NCBI GenBank assembly: GCA_046760785.1
Contig: JBHIET010000072.1
Location: 1-17,432 of the forward strand
Direction: 5' to 3'
Origin: JBHIET01 sp046760785
Lineage (GTDB): Bacteria > Chloroflexota > Anaerolineae > B4-G1
DNA: 17,432 nt
Positions within the stretch are counted from its first letter, which is position 1. Every line of letters begins with the position of its first letter. Position numbers and translations under genes: made by a program. This document shows, piece after piece, positions 1-6,419 of the stretch. Under the pieces are notes generated by a model. That model did no database searches. It had not been told where the DNA came from and saw nothing but the letters and a program-made list of their open reading frames with translations.

Positions 1-27
1 GCAAAGTGGTCATCTACTGCATACGAC

Positions 28-44
28 GTCCCCGGGACGGGGAC
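28..44. repeat. Small GC-rich hairpin upstream of first gene
   Basis: Perfect 7-bp inverted repeat (GTCCCCG / CGGGGAC) around a 3-base loop, about 40 bases before the first start codon. The window edge cuts the upstream context. No reading frame across bases 1-81 is convincingly coding. It could end an upstream transcript or be a dispersed palindrome; no T-run follows it. Confidence 0.4.
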
Positions 45-81
45 TTGGAGCTTGGTGAGCAGTTACGGGAGATAGGAAACA

Positions 82-726
82 ATGGATCCAGGAGTTGTTG
101 CAGTCATTGGACTGTGTGCGTTCCTGGCGCTGTGGTATGGCGGGGGATATCTGTACAACCGGCGCCGTGGGCAGCGTCTCTTCCATTGGCTGGAGACAGG
201 CTTGGACGTGCTGGGAGGTGATGAGAGGGAGGCTGGCTGGATCGGCTCGCCCGCCTCCGGTGCCCGGATCACTGTTCTCCGCGCGGCCTCGCCCTTCCGG
301 CGTTTGGAGATCACACTGTTGCTGGAAAACCGCGAGATCCCACTGCTGTGGCTGTTTGACCGCTTGCGGGGAAAACGAGATTGGCTTATAATAAAAGCGA
401 CACTGCGCTCGCCGCATCGGGGCGAAGTGGAAGTGAGTCCTGTCAGTAGAAGGGCTGTCCGCCGTCGGGAGCAATCCTGGATCTGGCAGGAGGGGCCGCA
501 TGGGTTGGCCATCACATATCAGGGTCCCGGCGCTCAGAGGCAGGTAACAGCGTTGGAACCCTGGCTGGAGACCTACGGTGCATGTCTGCACCGTTTTGCC
601 TGGCGCAAGACCGACCCGCACGTGCAGTTGCGAATGAACGTGGCCGGGTTACTTGCCACGTCCAGCAGGGTGTTTCTCGCCGATCTCCAGGCTGCCGTGA
701 GGAGAGCGGTGCACGTTAAAAAATGA
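82..726 (+). CDS. Membrane-anchored protein of unknown function (214 aa)
   Basis: I do not recognise this family. Residues about 5-24 form one hydrophobic segment followed at once by an arginine-rich stretch (NRRRG), so the protein is probably a single-pass membrane protein with a cytoplasmic C-terminal domain. The soluble part is rich in Arg and Trp and alternates strand-like hydrophobic segments; its end (about 185-214) looks helical. The ATG is chosen because it directly precedes the membrane segment and has a purine-rich GGGAGATAGG about 10 bases upstream. The gene stands alone: 158 bases separate it from the transporter gene, with small inverted repeats in between. Codon use has the GC-rich third positions of its neighbours, which supports it as a real gene. 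Confidence 0.7.
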   Translation: MDPGVVAVIGLCAFLALWYGGGYLYNRRRGQRLFHWLETGLDVLGGDEREAGWIGSPASGARITVLRAASPFRRLEITLLLENREIPLLWLFDRLRGKRDWLIIKATLRSPHRGEVEVSPVSRRAVRRREQSWIWQEGPHGLAITYQGPGAQRQVTALEPWLETYGACLHRFAWRKTDPHVQLRMNVAGLLATSSRVFLADLQAAVRRAVHVKK

Positions 727-732
727 GCTGAA

Positions 733-750
733 CTTGTGAAGGTTCACAAG
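733..750. repeat. Inverted repeat just after the first gene
   Basis: CTTGTGAA-GG-TTCACAAG is a perfect 8-bp inverted repeat starting 7 bases after the stop codon at 724-726. As RNA it can form a 7-bp stem with a 4-base loop, followed by CTTTCG. A second stem (770-776 with 781-787, G-rich loop) follows. Either could be a weak terminator; the near-symmetric first repeat could also be a protein-binding site. The rest of 751-884 shows only purine-rich sequence and the next gene's ribosome binding site. Confidence 0.4.
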
Positions 751-884
751 CTTTCGTAAGGCTTCGACGCTTTTCGGGGGCGAAAGGAGGCGTGCAACGA
801 GGAATGAGGAAAGGAGAAATCGGTCCGACAGTTTCCATTTGTATTTGGCCAATTAGTTGCCTCAAATAGATAGGAGGGAACACA

Positions 885-2588
885 ATGAATGCGATTCTCA
901 CGCTTATCATAGCAGCCATCGGTCTTGGCGTGGGTTACTTTCTCTACGCCAAGAACATCAACAAGAGCATCGTGCAGCCTGACGACAGCAAAGCGACGCC
1001 GGCCAAGATGTACATGGACGGCGTAGACTTCACGCCGGCTGGCAAGAACGTGCTCTTTGGTTACCAGTTCAAGTCCATCGCCGCGCTGGGACCTATCGGC
1101 GGCCCTATCGTGGCTGCGCAGTGGGGGTGGCTCCCAGGTCTGCTATGGATCATCCTTGGCACCTTTTTCATCGGGTGGGTGCAGGACTATGCCAGCATCA
1201 TCGTGCCGATGCGGTCAGAGGGGGATACGTTCGGAGCGCTGAGCTACAAGCTCATCTCGCCGCGTGCGCGGGGCATTCTCCTCGTGTTCATCTACCTCTA
1301 CCTGCTGCTCATCATGGGTGCCTTCGGCCAGGTCATCGGCATCAACTTCCTGTCCACCTCGTCGGTGCCTATCGGCGTCCTGGCGGTGATCCTGATGGGG
1401 CTCCTGGCCGGGCAGATGACCTACAAGATGAAGCAAGACATCATCCTCACCACGGTGATCACCGTCGTCGTCGCCTTCGTTGGCATCTGGCTGGGGACAC
1501 TGCCCGCCATCAGCGGCATCTTTGATGGACTCAACACCGCGCTGGGAGCGGGTGGCAAGAAGTACTTCTGGTCCATCGTCTTCGCCGTCATCTGCTACCT
1601 GGGTGCGGTGCTCCCCATCTGGCGCTGGGCACAGCCCACCAACTACGTCTCCTTCTGGGTCATCGCCCTGGGGATGGCGGGTGGGGTCATCGGCATGCTC
1701 ATCTGGGGCTTCCAAGGAGGAGCCACTTTCGGCGACTTCCCCGTCTTCACTGGCTTTACCGTCGCGGGGTTAGGACCGTTGTGGCCGATCATGTTCGTCA
1801 CCATCGCCTGCGGCGCCATCTCCGGCTGGCACTCCCTGGTCTCCAGCTCCGGCACTGCGCGGCAGATCGAGAAGGAGAGCGACGCGCTGCCGGTCGGTGG
1901 TGGCGCTATGTGGATGGAGATGGTCCTGGCCGTCATCGCGCTGCTGACCGCCACCGCTGCCACGGGTGGCTGGGATGCGTACAAAGAGGTCTACGCCAGC
2001 GGCAAGTTCGGCGTCTTCGCCGTGGGCCTGGCGAACTTTCTCAGCCACATCGGCATTCCCACCAGTTTCGGCCAGCCCTACGGCATGGTCTTCCTGACCA
2101 TCATGGGCTTGACCATCTGCTACCTGGTGGTGCGCTTCATGCGCGTGGCCAGCGCCGAGCTGCTGGGCGACGCTGTCCCAGTGCTGAAGAACATCCACGT
2201 CGGCGCCATCGTGGCCCTGATCCTCTCCCTCATCGTCATCTGGACCGGCGTATGGCAGACGATCTGGGTGCTCTTCGGCGGGGCCAACCAGATGATGGCC
2301 TCCCTGGCGCTGTTGATCATCACCCTCTGGCTGATGTCCACGGGGAGGAAGTACACCTGGACTTTCTGGCCCTTCGTCTTCATGTACATCACCACCATCT
2401 CGGCGCTGATCTACACGGCCTTCTGGAAGGCCCTTCCCGCTGCCCTCGCCGGCACTAAGGTCGCGGGCAACATCATCGCCGTCGTCGTCGCGGTGATACT
2501 GGTGATCTGCGCGTTGATCCTCGGCTACGATGGTGTGCAGGCGCTCAATCGCTACCGCAAGGGCGAAATCGCCCCGGCGGCAGAGTAG
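885..2588 (+). CDS. cstA: CstA-family carbon starvation / pyruvate-peptide transporter
   Basis: A 567-residue polytopic inner-membrane protein of the CstA family. Known members include E. coli CstA and the pyruvate/H+ symporter BtsT; uptake of pyruvate or small peptides is therefore the family-based expectation, and the substrate here is not determined. Family hallmarks seen: the N-terminal block FKSIAALGPIGGPIVAAQ with WGWLPGLLWIILG, the WVQDYASIIV segment, and the mid-protein GAISGWHSLVSSSGTARQI block with acidic/basic residues between membrane helices. Hydrophobic helices run through to about residue 550. It is shorter than the roughly 700-residue E. coli proteins, lacking extra C-terminal sequence, as is common for compact family members. 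A strong site (AGGAGGG) lies 7 bases before the ATG. A hairpin separates it from the thioredoxin-like gene 65 bases downstream. Confidence 0.92.
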   Translation: MNAILTLIIAAIGLGVGYFLYAKNINKSIVQPDDSKATPAKMYMDGVDFTPAGKNVLFGYQFKSIAALGPIGGPIVAAQWGWLPGLLWIILGTFFIGWVQDYASIIVPMRSEGDTFGALSYKLISPRARGILLVFIYLYLLLIMGAFGQVIGINFLSTSSVPIGVLAVILMGLLAGQMTYKMKQDIILTTVITVVVAFVGIWLGTLPAISGIFDGLNTALGAGGKKYFWSIVFAVICYLGAVLPIWRWAQPTNYVSFWVIALGMAGGVIGMLIWGFQGGATFGDFPVFTGFTVAGLGPLWPIMFVTIACGAISGWHSLVSSSGTARQIEKESDALPVGGGAMWMEMVLAVIALLTATAATGGWDAYKEVYASGKFGVFAVGLANFLSHIGIPTSFGQPYGMVFLTIMGLTICYLVVRFMRVASAELLGDAVPVLKNIHVGAIVALILSLIVIWTGVWQTIWVLFGGANQMMASLALLIITLWLMSTGRKYTWTFWPFVFMYITTISALIYTAFWKALPAALAGTKVAGNIIAVVVAVILVICALILGYDGVQALNRYRKGEIAPAAE

Positions 2589-2601
2589 CACAACACACCA
2601 C

Positions 2602-2631
2602 GATGGGAGGGCTGCCCCCGACCCTCCCATC
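2602..2631 (+). terminator. Strong hairpin after cstA
   Basis: Perfect 10-bp arms (GATGGGAGGG / CCCTCCCATC) with a 10-base loop, 13 bases after the cstA stop. No T-run follows (next bases ATCAAATAAGG). It may act as an mRNA-stabilising 3' end or partial terminator rather than a strong intrinsic terminator, which would let the downstream cluster be expressed at a different level from cstA. Confidence 0.5.
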
Positions 2632-2653
2632 ATCAAATAAGGTTGAAAGTCGA

Positions 2654-3061
2654 ATGACGTCCGTTCTCCAACCAACCCCCGTCCCTGTCCTCGTGGAAGT
2701 CCTGGCCTATATACCGACGGACTTCTTCCACTGTTTACATTGCGAACGGCTGTTTGACGCGGCGGGTATAGGCGCGTCGATGCACCAGGAGATCCAAACT
2801 TCCTACCCACCGGAAATGCTTGAAGAGGCCGAGCAACTCGCCGCCTGGTTATATGACCTGTCAGTCCGATACGGAGACCAATTGCACATCCAAGTCATAG
2901 ACCCACAATCCCTGCAAGGTTTCCTCAAGTCGCTGCGCCATTGGGTGCGCCGGTATCCTACCTTCATCATCAATCACCGCACGAAGTACACGGGCTGGGA
3001 GCCGGCCGTCCTGGAGCGCCTGCTGGAAGAGCGGATTGTCCGGCGAGCAGAGAGGGCATGA
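2654..3061 (+). CDS. Thioredoxin-fold protein with CLHC motif
   Basis: A 135-residue protein with features of a small thioredoxin-like fold. A strand (VLVEVLAYI) leads into FFHCLHCERLF, a CXXC motif at Cys27/Cys30 at the start of a helix. A second strand (LHIQVIDPQS) follows, then YPTFIIN, which resembles the cis-proline strand of thioredoxins. It could act as a disulfide/thiol exchanger, or use the two Cys for metal binding; neither is shown. An in-frame ATG at 2603 lies inside the hairpin and would add 17 residues of low-complexity sequence, so ATG 2654 is preferred. Its stop overlaps the next start by 4 bases (ATGA), which points to translational coupling and a shared function with the small protein and ATPases downstream. 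No signal peptide is visible, so it is probably cytoplasmic. Confidence 0.7.
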   Translation: MTSVLQPTPVPVLVEVLAYIPTDFFHCLHCERLFDAAGIGASMHQEIQTSYPPEMLEEAEQLAAWLYDLSVRYGDQLHIQVIDPQSLQGFLKSLRHWVRRYPTFIINHRTKYTGWEPAVLERLLEERIVRRAERA

Positions 3062-3363
3062 GAACGTCTGCGTGGGAGAATATCCGGGAGAGAGTATATC
3101 ACGCCGCGCATACGGCAGGCGAGATCCTCTACGGGATGACCATCTTCGACTGGCTGCGCGGTATGCGGCAGCAGCGAGGGGAGATAGAGCGGCTTTTCGT
3201 GTTGGTCACTTTTGGCGACATCGTCGGCCTCCCCATCCTGCCGCCCTATTACACCCTGCGCCTGCTGCCCTACATCGTTCCCACACTCAACCGCTGGAAG
3301 CGGGGTTTGTTGCGTGAGCGCGACCTGACTGACCTGGCCGAGTTGATCGAAGGGGTGGATTAG
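3058..3363 (+). CDS. Small paralogous protein 1 with LPPYYxLRLLPY motif
   Basis: A 101-residue protein I cannot assign to a family. It starts within the stop codon of the thioredoxin-like gene (ATGA overlap). The N-terminal 40 residues look helical and charged. The central part IERLFVLVTFGDIVGLPILPPYYTLRLLPYIVP is strongly hydrophobic and broken by prolines, so it could be a re-entrant membrane loop or a greasy binding element. It ends with a basic/acidic tail (NRWKRGLLRERDLTD). By hand alignment it is about 58% identical (41 of 71 columns) to the next gene, so the two arose by duplication. It has no cysteine. Position directly between a thioredoxin-like protein and two ArsA/Get3-type ATPases suggests it is a partner or client of the ATPases (inference). 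Confidence 0.72.
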   Translation: MRTSAWENIRERVYHAAHTAGEILYGMTIFDWLRGMRQQRGEIERLFVLVTFGDIVGLPILPPYYTLRLLPYIVPTLNRWKRGLLRERDLTDLAELIEGVD

Positions 3364-3391
3364 AACACGACCCTGATTGAATGGAGGTAAG

Positions 3392-3670
3392 ATGAGCGAA
3401 GAAAAGCGAGAGAGTGCATTGAGGCAATTTGGCCGTTCGGCCAAAGAGTTCCTCTACGGCATGGCTGGCCACGACATGACCCGCTTCGCCCTCAAAACGC
3501 GCGGCAGCATGGAACACTTGTTCATCCTGATCACCATGGGCGACCTGCTGGGCATCCCCATCCTGCCCCCCTACTATTCGCTGCGCCTGCTGCCCTACGT
3601 CGTGCCGCAGATCAGCACCTGGAAGCGGTGCATGCTGCGGGAGCGCGATCTGACCGACGCATTGGCATAG
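3392..3670 (+). CDS. Small paralogous protein 2 with LPPYYxLRLLPY motif
   Basis: A 92-residue paralogue of the preceding gene, starting 28 bases after it. Shared blocks are YGM near residue 23, the run LF-L-T-GD--G-PILPPYY, LRLLPY-VP, and WKR--LRERDLTD at the C-terminus. The most conserved part is the hydrophobic, proline-broken centre and the charged tail, so those are probably the functional surfaces. It carries one cysteine (in WKRCMLRERD), absent from its twin. ATG 3392 is preferred over a TTG 15 bases upstream because GGAGG sits 4 bases before it. A 92-base gap filled mostly by a dispersed hairpin repeat separates it from the first ATPase gene. Family and function are unknown. Confidence 0.72.
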   Translation: MSEEKRESALRQFGRSAKEFLYGMAGHDMTRFALKTRGSMEHLFILITMGDLLGIPILPPYYSLRLLPYVVPQISTWKRCMLRERDLTDALA

Positions 3671-3672
3671 TG

Positions 3673-3750
3673 TTGGTAGACCGGTAGCCGGTAGACTGGT
3701 AAATTGGTGGACCGGTCTCCTGAGAACCAATCTACCAATGTACTGATAAC
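3673..3750. repeat. TTGGTAGA/TACCAA hairpin repeat, copy A
   Basis: A gap-filling element made of 7-8 base units (TTGGTAGA, CCGGTAG, CTGGTAAA) followed by the reverse-complementary units (ACCAATCTACCAAT). The transcript would fold back on itself. Related copies lie at 5718-5793 and 14543-14618. It sits between small protein 2 and the first ATPase gene and ends right before that gene's ribosome binding site. Confidence 0.8.
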
Positions 3751-3762
3751 AAGGAGATAACG

Positions 3763-4743
3763 TTGTCACTGGCAAAAGTTTTTCAAGAACACCCCAACCG
3801 CCGTTACATCGAGTTCGGCGGCAAGGGCGGATTGGGCAAGACTACCTTCTCCGCTGCCACCGCCTACTGGCTGGCCAAGCAGGGATACAAAGTGCTGGTC
3901 TTTTCAGTAGACCCCCAGGCTTCCCTCTCCGACATCTTCGAACGGGACATCTTTGGCAAAGGGGCGGTGGAGATTATGCCCAACCTCTTTGCCCAGGAGA
4001 TTGACGCCGATCGGCACATCAAAGAGTACCAGGAAGAGATTCGCCAGAAGATCCTTGACATGTACGGCTTCGACGAGATCCCGGAGGAGATCGAGAACTA
4101 CATCCAGGCCGCCGCGGCCGAGCCGGCGATGGAGGAGAGCGCCATCTTCGACGCCGTGGTGGACATCGTCGTCGGCGCGGAATACGACTACTACATCTAC
4201 GACCTGGTGCCCCTGGGCCACGCCCTGTACTACCTGAGCATGGCCAGCGTCTACGACCAGTGGATTGGCAAGATCACCGCGCTGCGCGAGGAGATGCAGG
4301 AGTACGCCCAGGTCGCGGCTATCCTGGAGCGTGAGAAAGAGACGGAGGAGGACAAAATCCTCACTGAACTGCAGGACATCAAGCAGCGCATCAACACCTC
4401 CTCCGGCATCCTCACCGATCGTGAAAAAACTGCTTTCTTCTTCGTCGTCACGCCGGAGGAGATGATCATCCTGGATACGCTCAAGGCGGCGAAGCTGTTT
4501 GCCAAGTACGACGTGCCCATCTCCGGCTACATCGTCAACCGCGTCATCCCGCCGGAACTGGCTCAGCAGGATATCCCTGAGTACCTGCGGCACCGCATCG
4601 AGATGCAGAAGCAGTACCTCGGGCAGATAGACAAAACCTTCGGTAATGAGGTGCTGACGAGCGTGCCGGAGTTCGAACGGGACATCACCGGCCTGGAGAT
4701 GATCGGCAAGGTGGCGGACGCGCTGTTCGGAGGTGAGGCATGA
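3763..4743 (+). CDS. ArsA/Get3-like ATPase A1
   Basis: A 326-residue SIMIBI P-loop ATPase of the ArsA/Get3 family, single-domain like Get3 rather than the fused double ArsA of E. coli. The deviant Walker A is GGKGGLGKTT (residues 19-28, signature Lys21). Switch I reads SVDPQASLSD, keeping the Asp (Asp50) expected to position the attacking water but replacing the usual His. Switch II reads DLVPLGH (from Asp147) instead of DTAPTGH. There is no cysteine anywhere, so neither the metalloid site of ArsA nor the CXXC zinc clamp of Get3 can exist; arsenite pumping is unlikely. The start is TTG with AAGGAG 6 bases upstream. The stop overlaps the next ATPase start by 4 bases, so the two products are probably made together and may form a heterodimer (inference). 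Confidence 0.85.
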   Translation: MSLAKVFQEHPNRRYIEFGGKGGLGKTTFSAATAYWLAKQGYKVLVFSVDPQASLSDIFERDIFGKGAVEIMPNLFAQEIDADRHIKEYQEEIRQKILDMYGFDEIPEEIENYIQAAAAEPAMEESAIFDAVVDIVVGAEYDYYIYDLVPLGHALYYLSMASVYDQWIGKITALREEMQEYAQVAAILEREKETEEDKILTELQDIKQRINTSSGILTDREKTAFFFVVTPEEMIILDTLKAAKLFAKYDVPISGYIVNRVIPPELAQQDIPEYLRHRIEMQKQYLGQIDKTFGNEVLTSVPEFERDITGLEMIGKVADALFGGEA

Positions 4744-5711
4744 TCACAAAAACGACCGCTCAGTTCTTGCTCGAACACCCCCAGATGAAGTACCTCTTCT
4801 TCGGCGGCAAGGGCGGTGTGGGCAAGACCGTCATGGCCGGCGCGGCAGCGCTGTGGATCGCCGGCCAGGGGAAGCACACGTTGCTGGCCTCGACCAACCC
4901 GGTGCATTCCCTCAGCAGCCTGCTCGACCAGGACGTCTTCGGTGCACCGACGCCAGTGCAGGGAGCGCCAAATCTGGAAGCCTACGAGATTGACACCAAA
5001 GACACCATCGAGAGGTCGAAGGTAGAACTGACCCAGAAGATCGAGTGGTTCCTCAAGTACGCCGACATCAAGACCAAGGCCGACGAGTTCGTGGAGTCGG
5101 CCACCATGAACCCGGCCTTCGAAGAGTCGGCCATGTTCGAGAACATGATTGACCTTATGTTCGAGGACGAATACGAGGCCTACGTCTTCGACACCGCTCC
5201 CACGGCCAACGCTCGCCGCCTGCTGGGCATGTCCAGCGTGTACGGCATGTGGGTGAACAAGATGATGCAGAGCCGCGAGGAGGCCAGGTCGCTGAGGGAG
5301 CTCCTATCCTATAGTAAGAAAGAGGAGAAAGACCCTCTTATGGACTATCTCCTCAGCTTCCGCACGCGGATGGAAGGGGCCAAGAGGTTGCTCACCGATG
5401 CAGAACAGACCGCATTCTTCTTTGTCACTCTGCCAGAAGCACTGCCCATCGCCGTCATCAAACGCTTCATCAACTGGTTCCAGGACTTCGGTATCCCTGT
5501 GGGCGGCGTGGTGGTGAACCTGGTGATTGACAAAGAGTCGGTGGCCGAAGACGCACCCGACTTCGTGCTCAACCGCATCGCCATGCAGGACGACTATATG
5601 GAGGAGATCTGGCGTAGCTTCCCAGACGTGCGCGCCATCGTGCCACTCTTTGAGCAGGAAGTACGTGGTGTGGAGATGCTGGAGCGCACCGCCAGCCACC
5701 TGTTCGCCTAA
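4740..5711 (+). CDS. ArsA/Get3-like ATPase A2 with altered switch I
   Basis: A 323-residue paralogue of A1, coupled to it by an ATGA overlap. The Walker A GGKGGVGKT (22-30, Lys24/Lys29) is intact. Switch I reads STNPVHSLSS: the conserved STDPAHS Asp is Asn53 here. In Get3 the equivalent Asp is needed for hydrolysis, so this subunit may bind ATP but hydrolyse it poorly. Switch II is DTAPTANARRLL (Asp151), losing the usual Gly-His pair. It has no cysteine. Compared with A1, each protein keeps switch residues the other has lost. The central helical region (about 85-140 and 170-220) is the part that forms the client-binding groove in Get3. Client or partner is unknown; the co-located small hydrophobic twin proteins are the obvious candidates. 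Confidence 0.85.
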   Translation: MITKTTAQFLLEHPQMKYLFFGGKGGVGKTVMAGAAALWIAGQGKHTLLASTNPVHSLSSLLDQDVFGAPTPVQGAPNLEAYEIDTKDTIERSKVELTQKIEWFLKYADIKTKADEFVESATMNPAFEESAMFENMIDLMFEDEYEAYVFDTAPTANARRLLGMSSVYGMWVNKMMQSREEARSLRELLSYSKKEEKDPLMDYLLSFRTRMEGAKRLLTDAEQTAFFFVTLPEALPIAVIKRFINWFQDFGIPVGGVVVNLVIDKESVAEDAPDFVLNRIAMQDDYMEEIWRSFPDVRAIVPLFEQEVRGVEMLERTASHLFA

Positions 5712-5717
5712 AGAGCG

Positions 5718-5793
5718 TTGGTAGATTGGTAAACTGGTAAACCGGTAAGCCGATCTCTTGAAAACCAATCTGCCAATTTACCAAATCTACCAA
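5718..5793. repeat. TTGGTAGA/TACCAA hairpin repeat, copy B
   Basis: Same family as copy A. Left arm units TTGGTAGA-TTGGTAAA-CTGGTAAA-CCGGT pair over nearly 30 bases with ACCAATCTG-CCAATTTACC-AAATCTACCAA on the right. It begins 6 bases after the A2 stop codon and ends exactly at the base before the ATG of the TPR gene. It could terminate or process the ATPase transcript. Copies A and B bracket the ATPase pair. Confidence 0.85.
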
Positions 5794-6387
5794 ATGAACC
5801 CTTCCTTTCTAATACTGTTTGTCGGCCTGCTCTACATTCTCGGTTTTGGCGCTCTTTCCTTCATGCGCCGGCAAGGGTTATCCACCCGCTTCGCCGTCGA
5901 GGGATTGATCCTCACTGCCGTCGGTGCTGCGCTTGTCTATGTCTCCGTACCAATCCATCCTCTATTCTTCTTCGTCATCCTCTATCTGATCACCATGCGT
6001 GTGCGGCTGCTGGTTGACCTGGGCAACTGGCTCACGTCCAGGCAGCGGTACGAGCAGGCCCTCAGCCTGTTCCGAGTAGCCCTGCGCCTGGGGGCAGATG
6101 AGTCCAGCCGCCAGATCGTGCTCATCAACCAGGGTGTGACGCGATTGCGGATGGGGGAGCCGGACGAGGCATATACCTCACTGCGGGATGCACTGGGGGG
6201 TGAGAAACCACGTGTGGGGGCCAAATACCTGGCCGCTGGCTACTACAACCTAGGGCTGGCCTGCCGCCGCACAGGGCGCGAGGCCGAGGCGATCCGCTAC
6301 TTCAACGAGGCGATTGACACCTGGCCCAACTCAATCTACGCCCGCGCGGCCAAGCAGGCACTGAAGAAACGCCAATCCGGTCCGTAG
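5794..6387 (+). CDS. Membrane-anchored TPR protein
   Basis: A 197-residue protein with two to three hydrophobic segments in the first 70 residues (FLILFVGLLYILGFGALSF; a second around VEGLILTAVGAALVYV; a third around PLFFFVILYLITM). TPR-like helical repeats follow: YEQALSLFRVALRLG, INQGVTRLRMGEPDEAYTSL and the clear YYNLGLACRRTGREAEAIRYFNEAI. TPR proteins act as scaffolds; the partner is unknown. The frame stays open upstream to a TTG, but those codons are the repeat itself, so ATG 5794 is chosen. No Shine-Dalgarno sequence is visible, because the repeat occupies that position. It precedes the lipid kinase gene by 32 bases and may be co-transcribed with it. Confidence 0.75.
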   Translation: MNPSFLILFVGLLYILGFGALSFMRRQGLSTRFAVEGLILTAVGAALVYVSVPIHPLFFFVILYLITMRVRLLVDLGNWLTSRQRYEQALSLFRVALRLGADESSRQIVLINQGVTRLRMGEPDEAYTSLRDALGGEKPRVGAKYLAAGYYNLGLACRRTGREAEAIRYFNEAIDTWPNSIYARAAKQALKKRQSGP

Positions 6388-6401
6388 TTGGTGGATTGGT
6401 G
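6388..6401. repeat. Partial TTGGTGGATTGGT arm (half copy)
   Basis: Two units of the same repeat family (TTGGTGGA, TTGGTG) directly after the TPR stop codon, with no returning arm. It looks like a decayed or half copy; the match is short, so chance is possible. Confidence 0.35.
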
Positions 6402-6419
6402 AAAGAGGTTGTACATCTG

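Noticed and set aside
6..221. Open plus-strand frame at the left edge (GTG start)
   Set aside because: Its first part looks plausible but the rest overlaps the 82-726 gene in another frame with no family match; a truncated gene end cannot be shown.
364..392. TTGCGG-17-TATAAT promoter-like sequence inside the first gene
   Set aside because: Only 3 of 6 matches at -35 and located mid-gene; likely chance.
1770..2810. 346-codon minus-strand open frame opposite cstA
   Set aside because: Shadow of the GC-rich cstA gene; composition is His/Asp/Gly-rich nonsense typical of antisense frames.
3763..5711. Arsenite efflux (arsA) annotation for the ATPase pair
   Set aside because: No cysteines in either protein, and no arsB, arsD, arsR or acr3 nearby.
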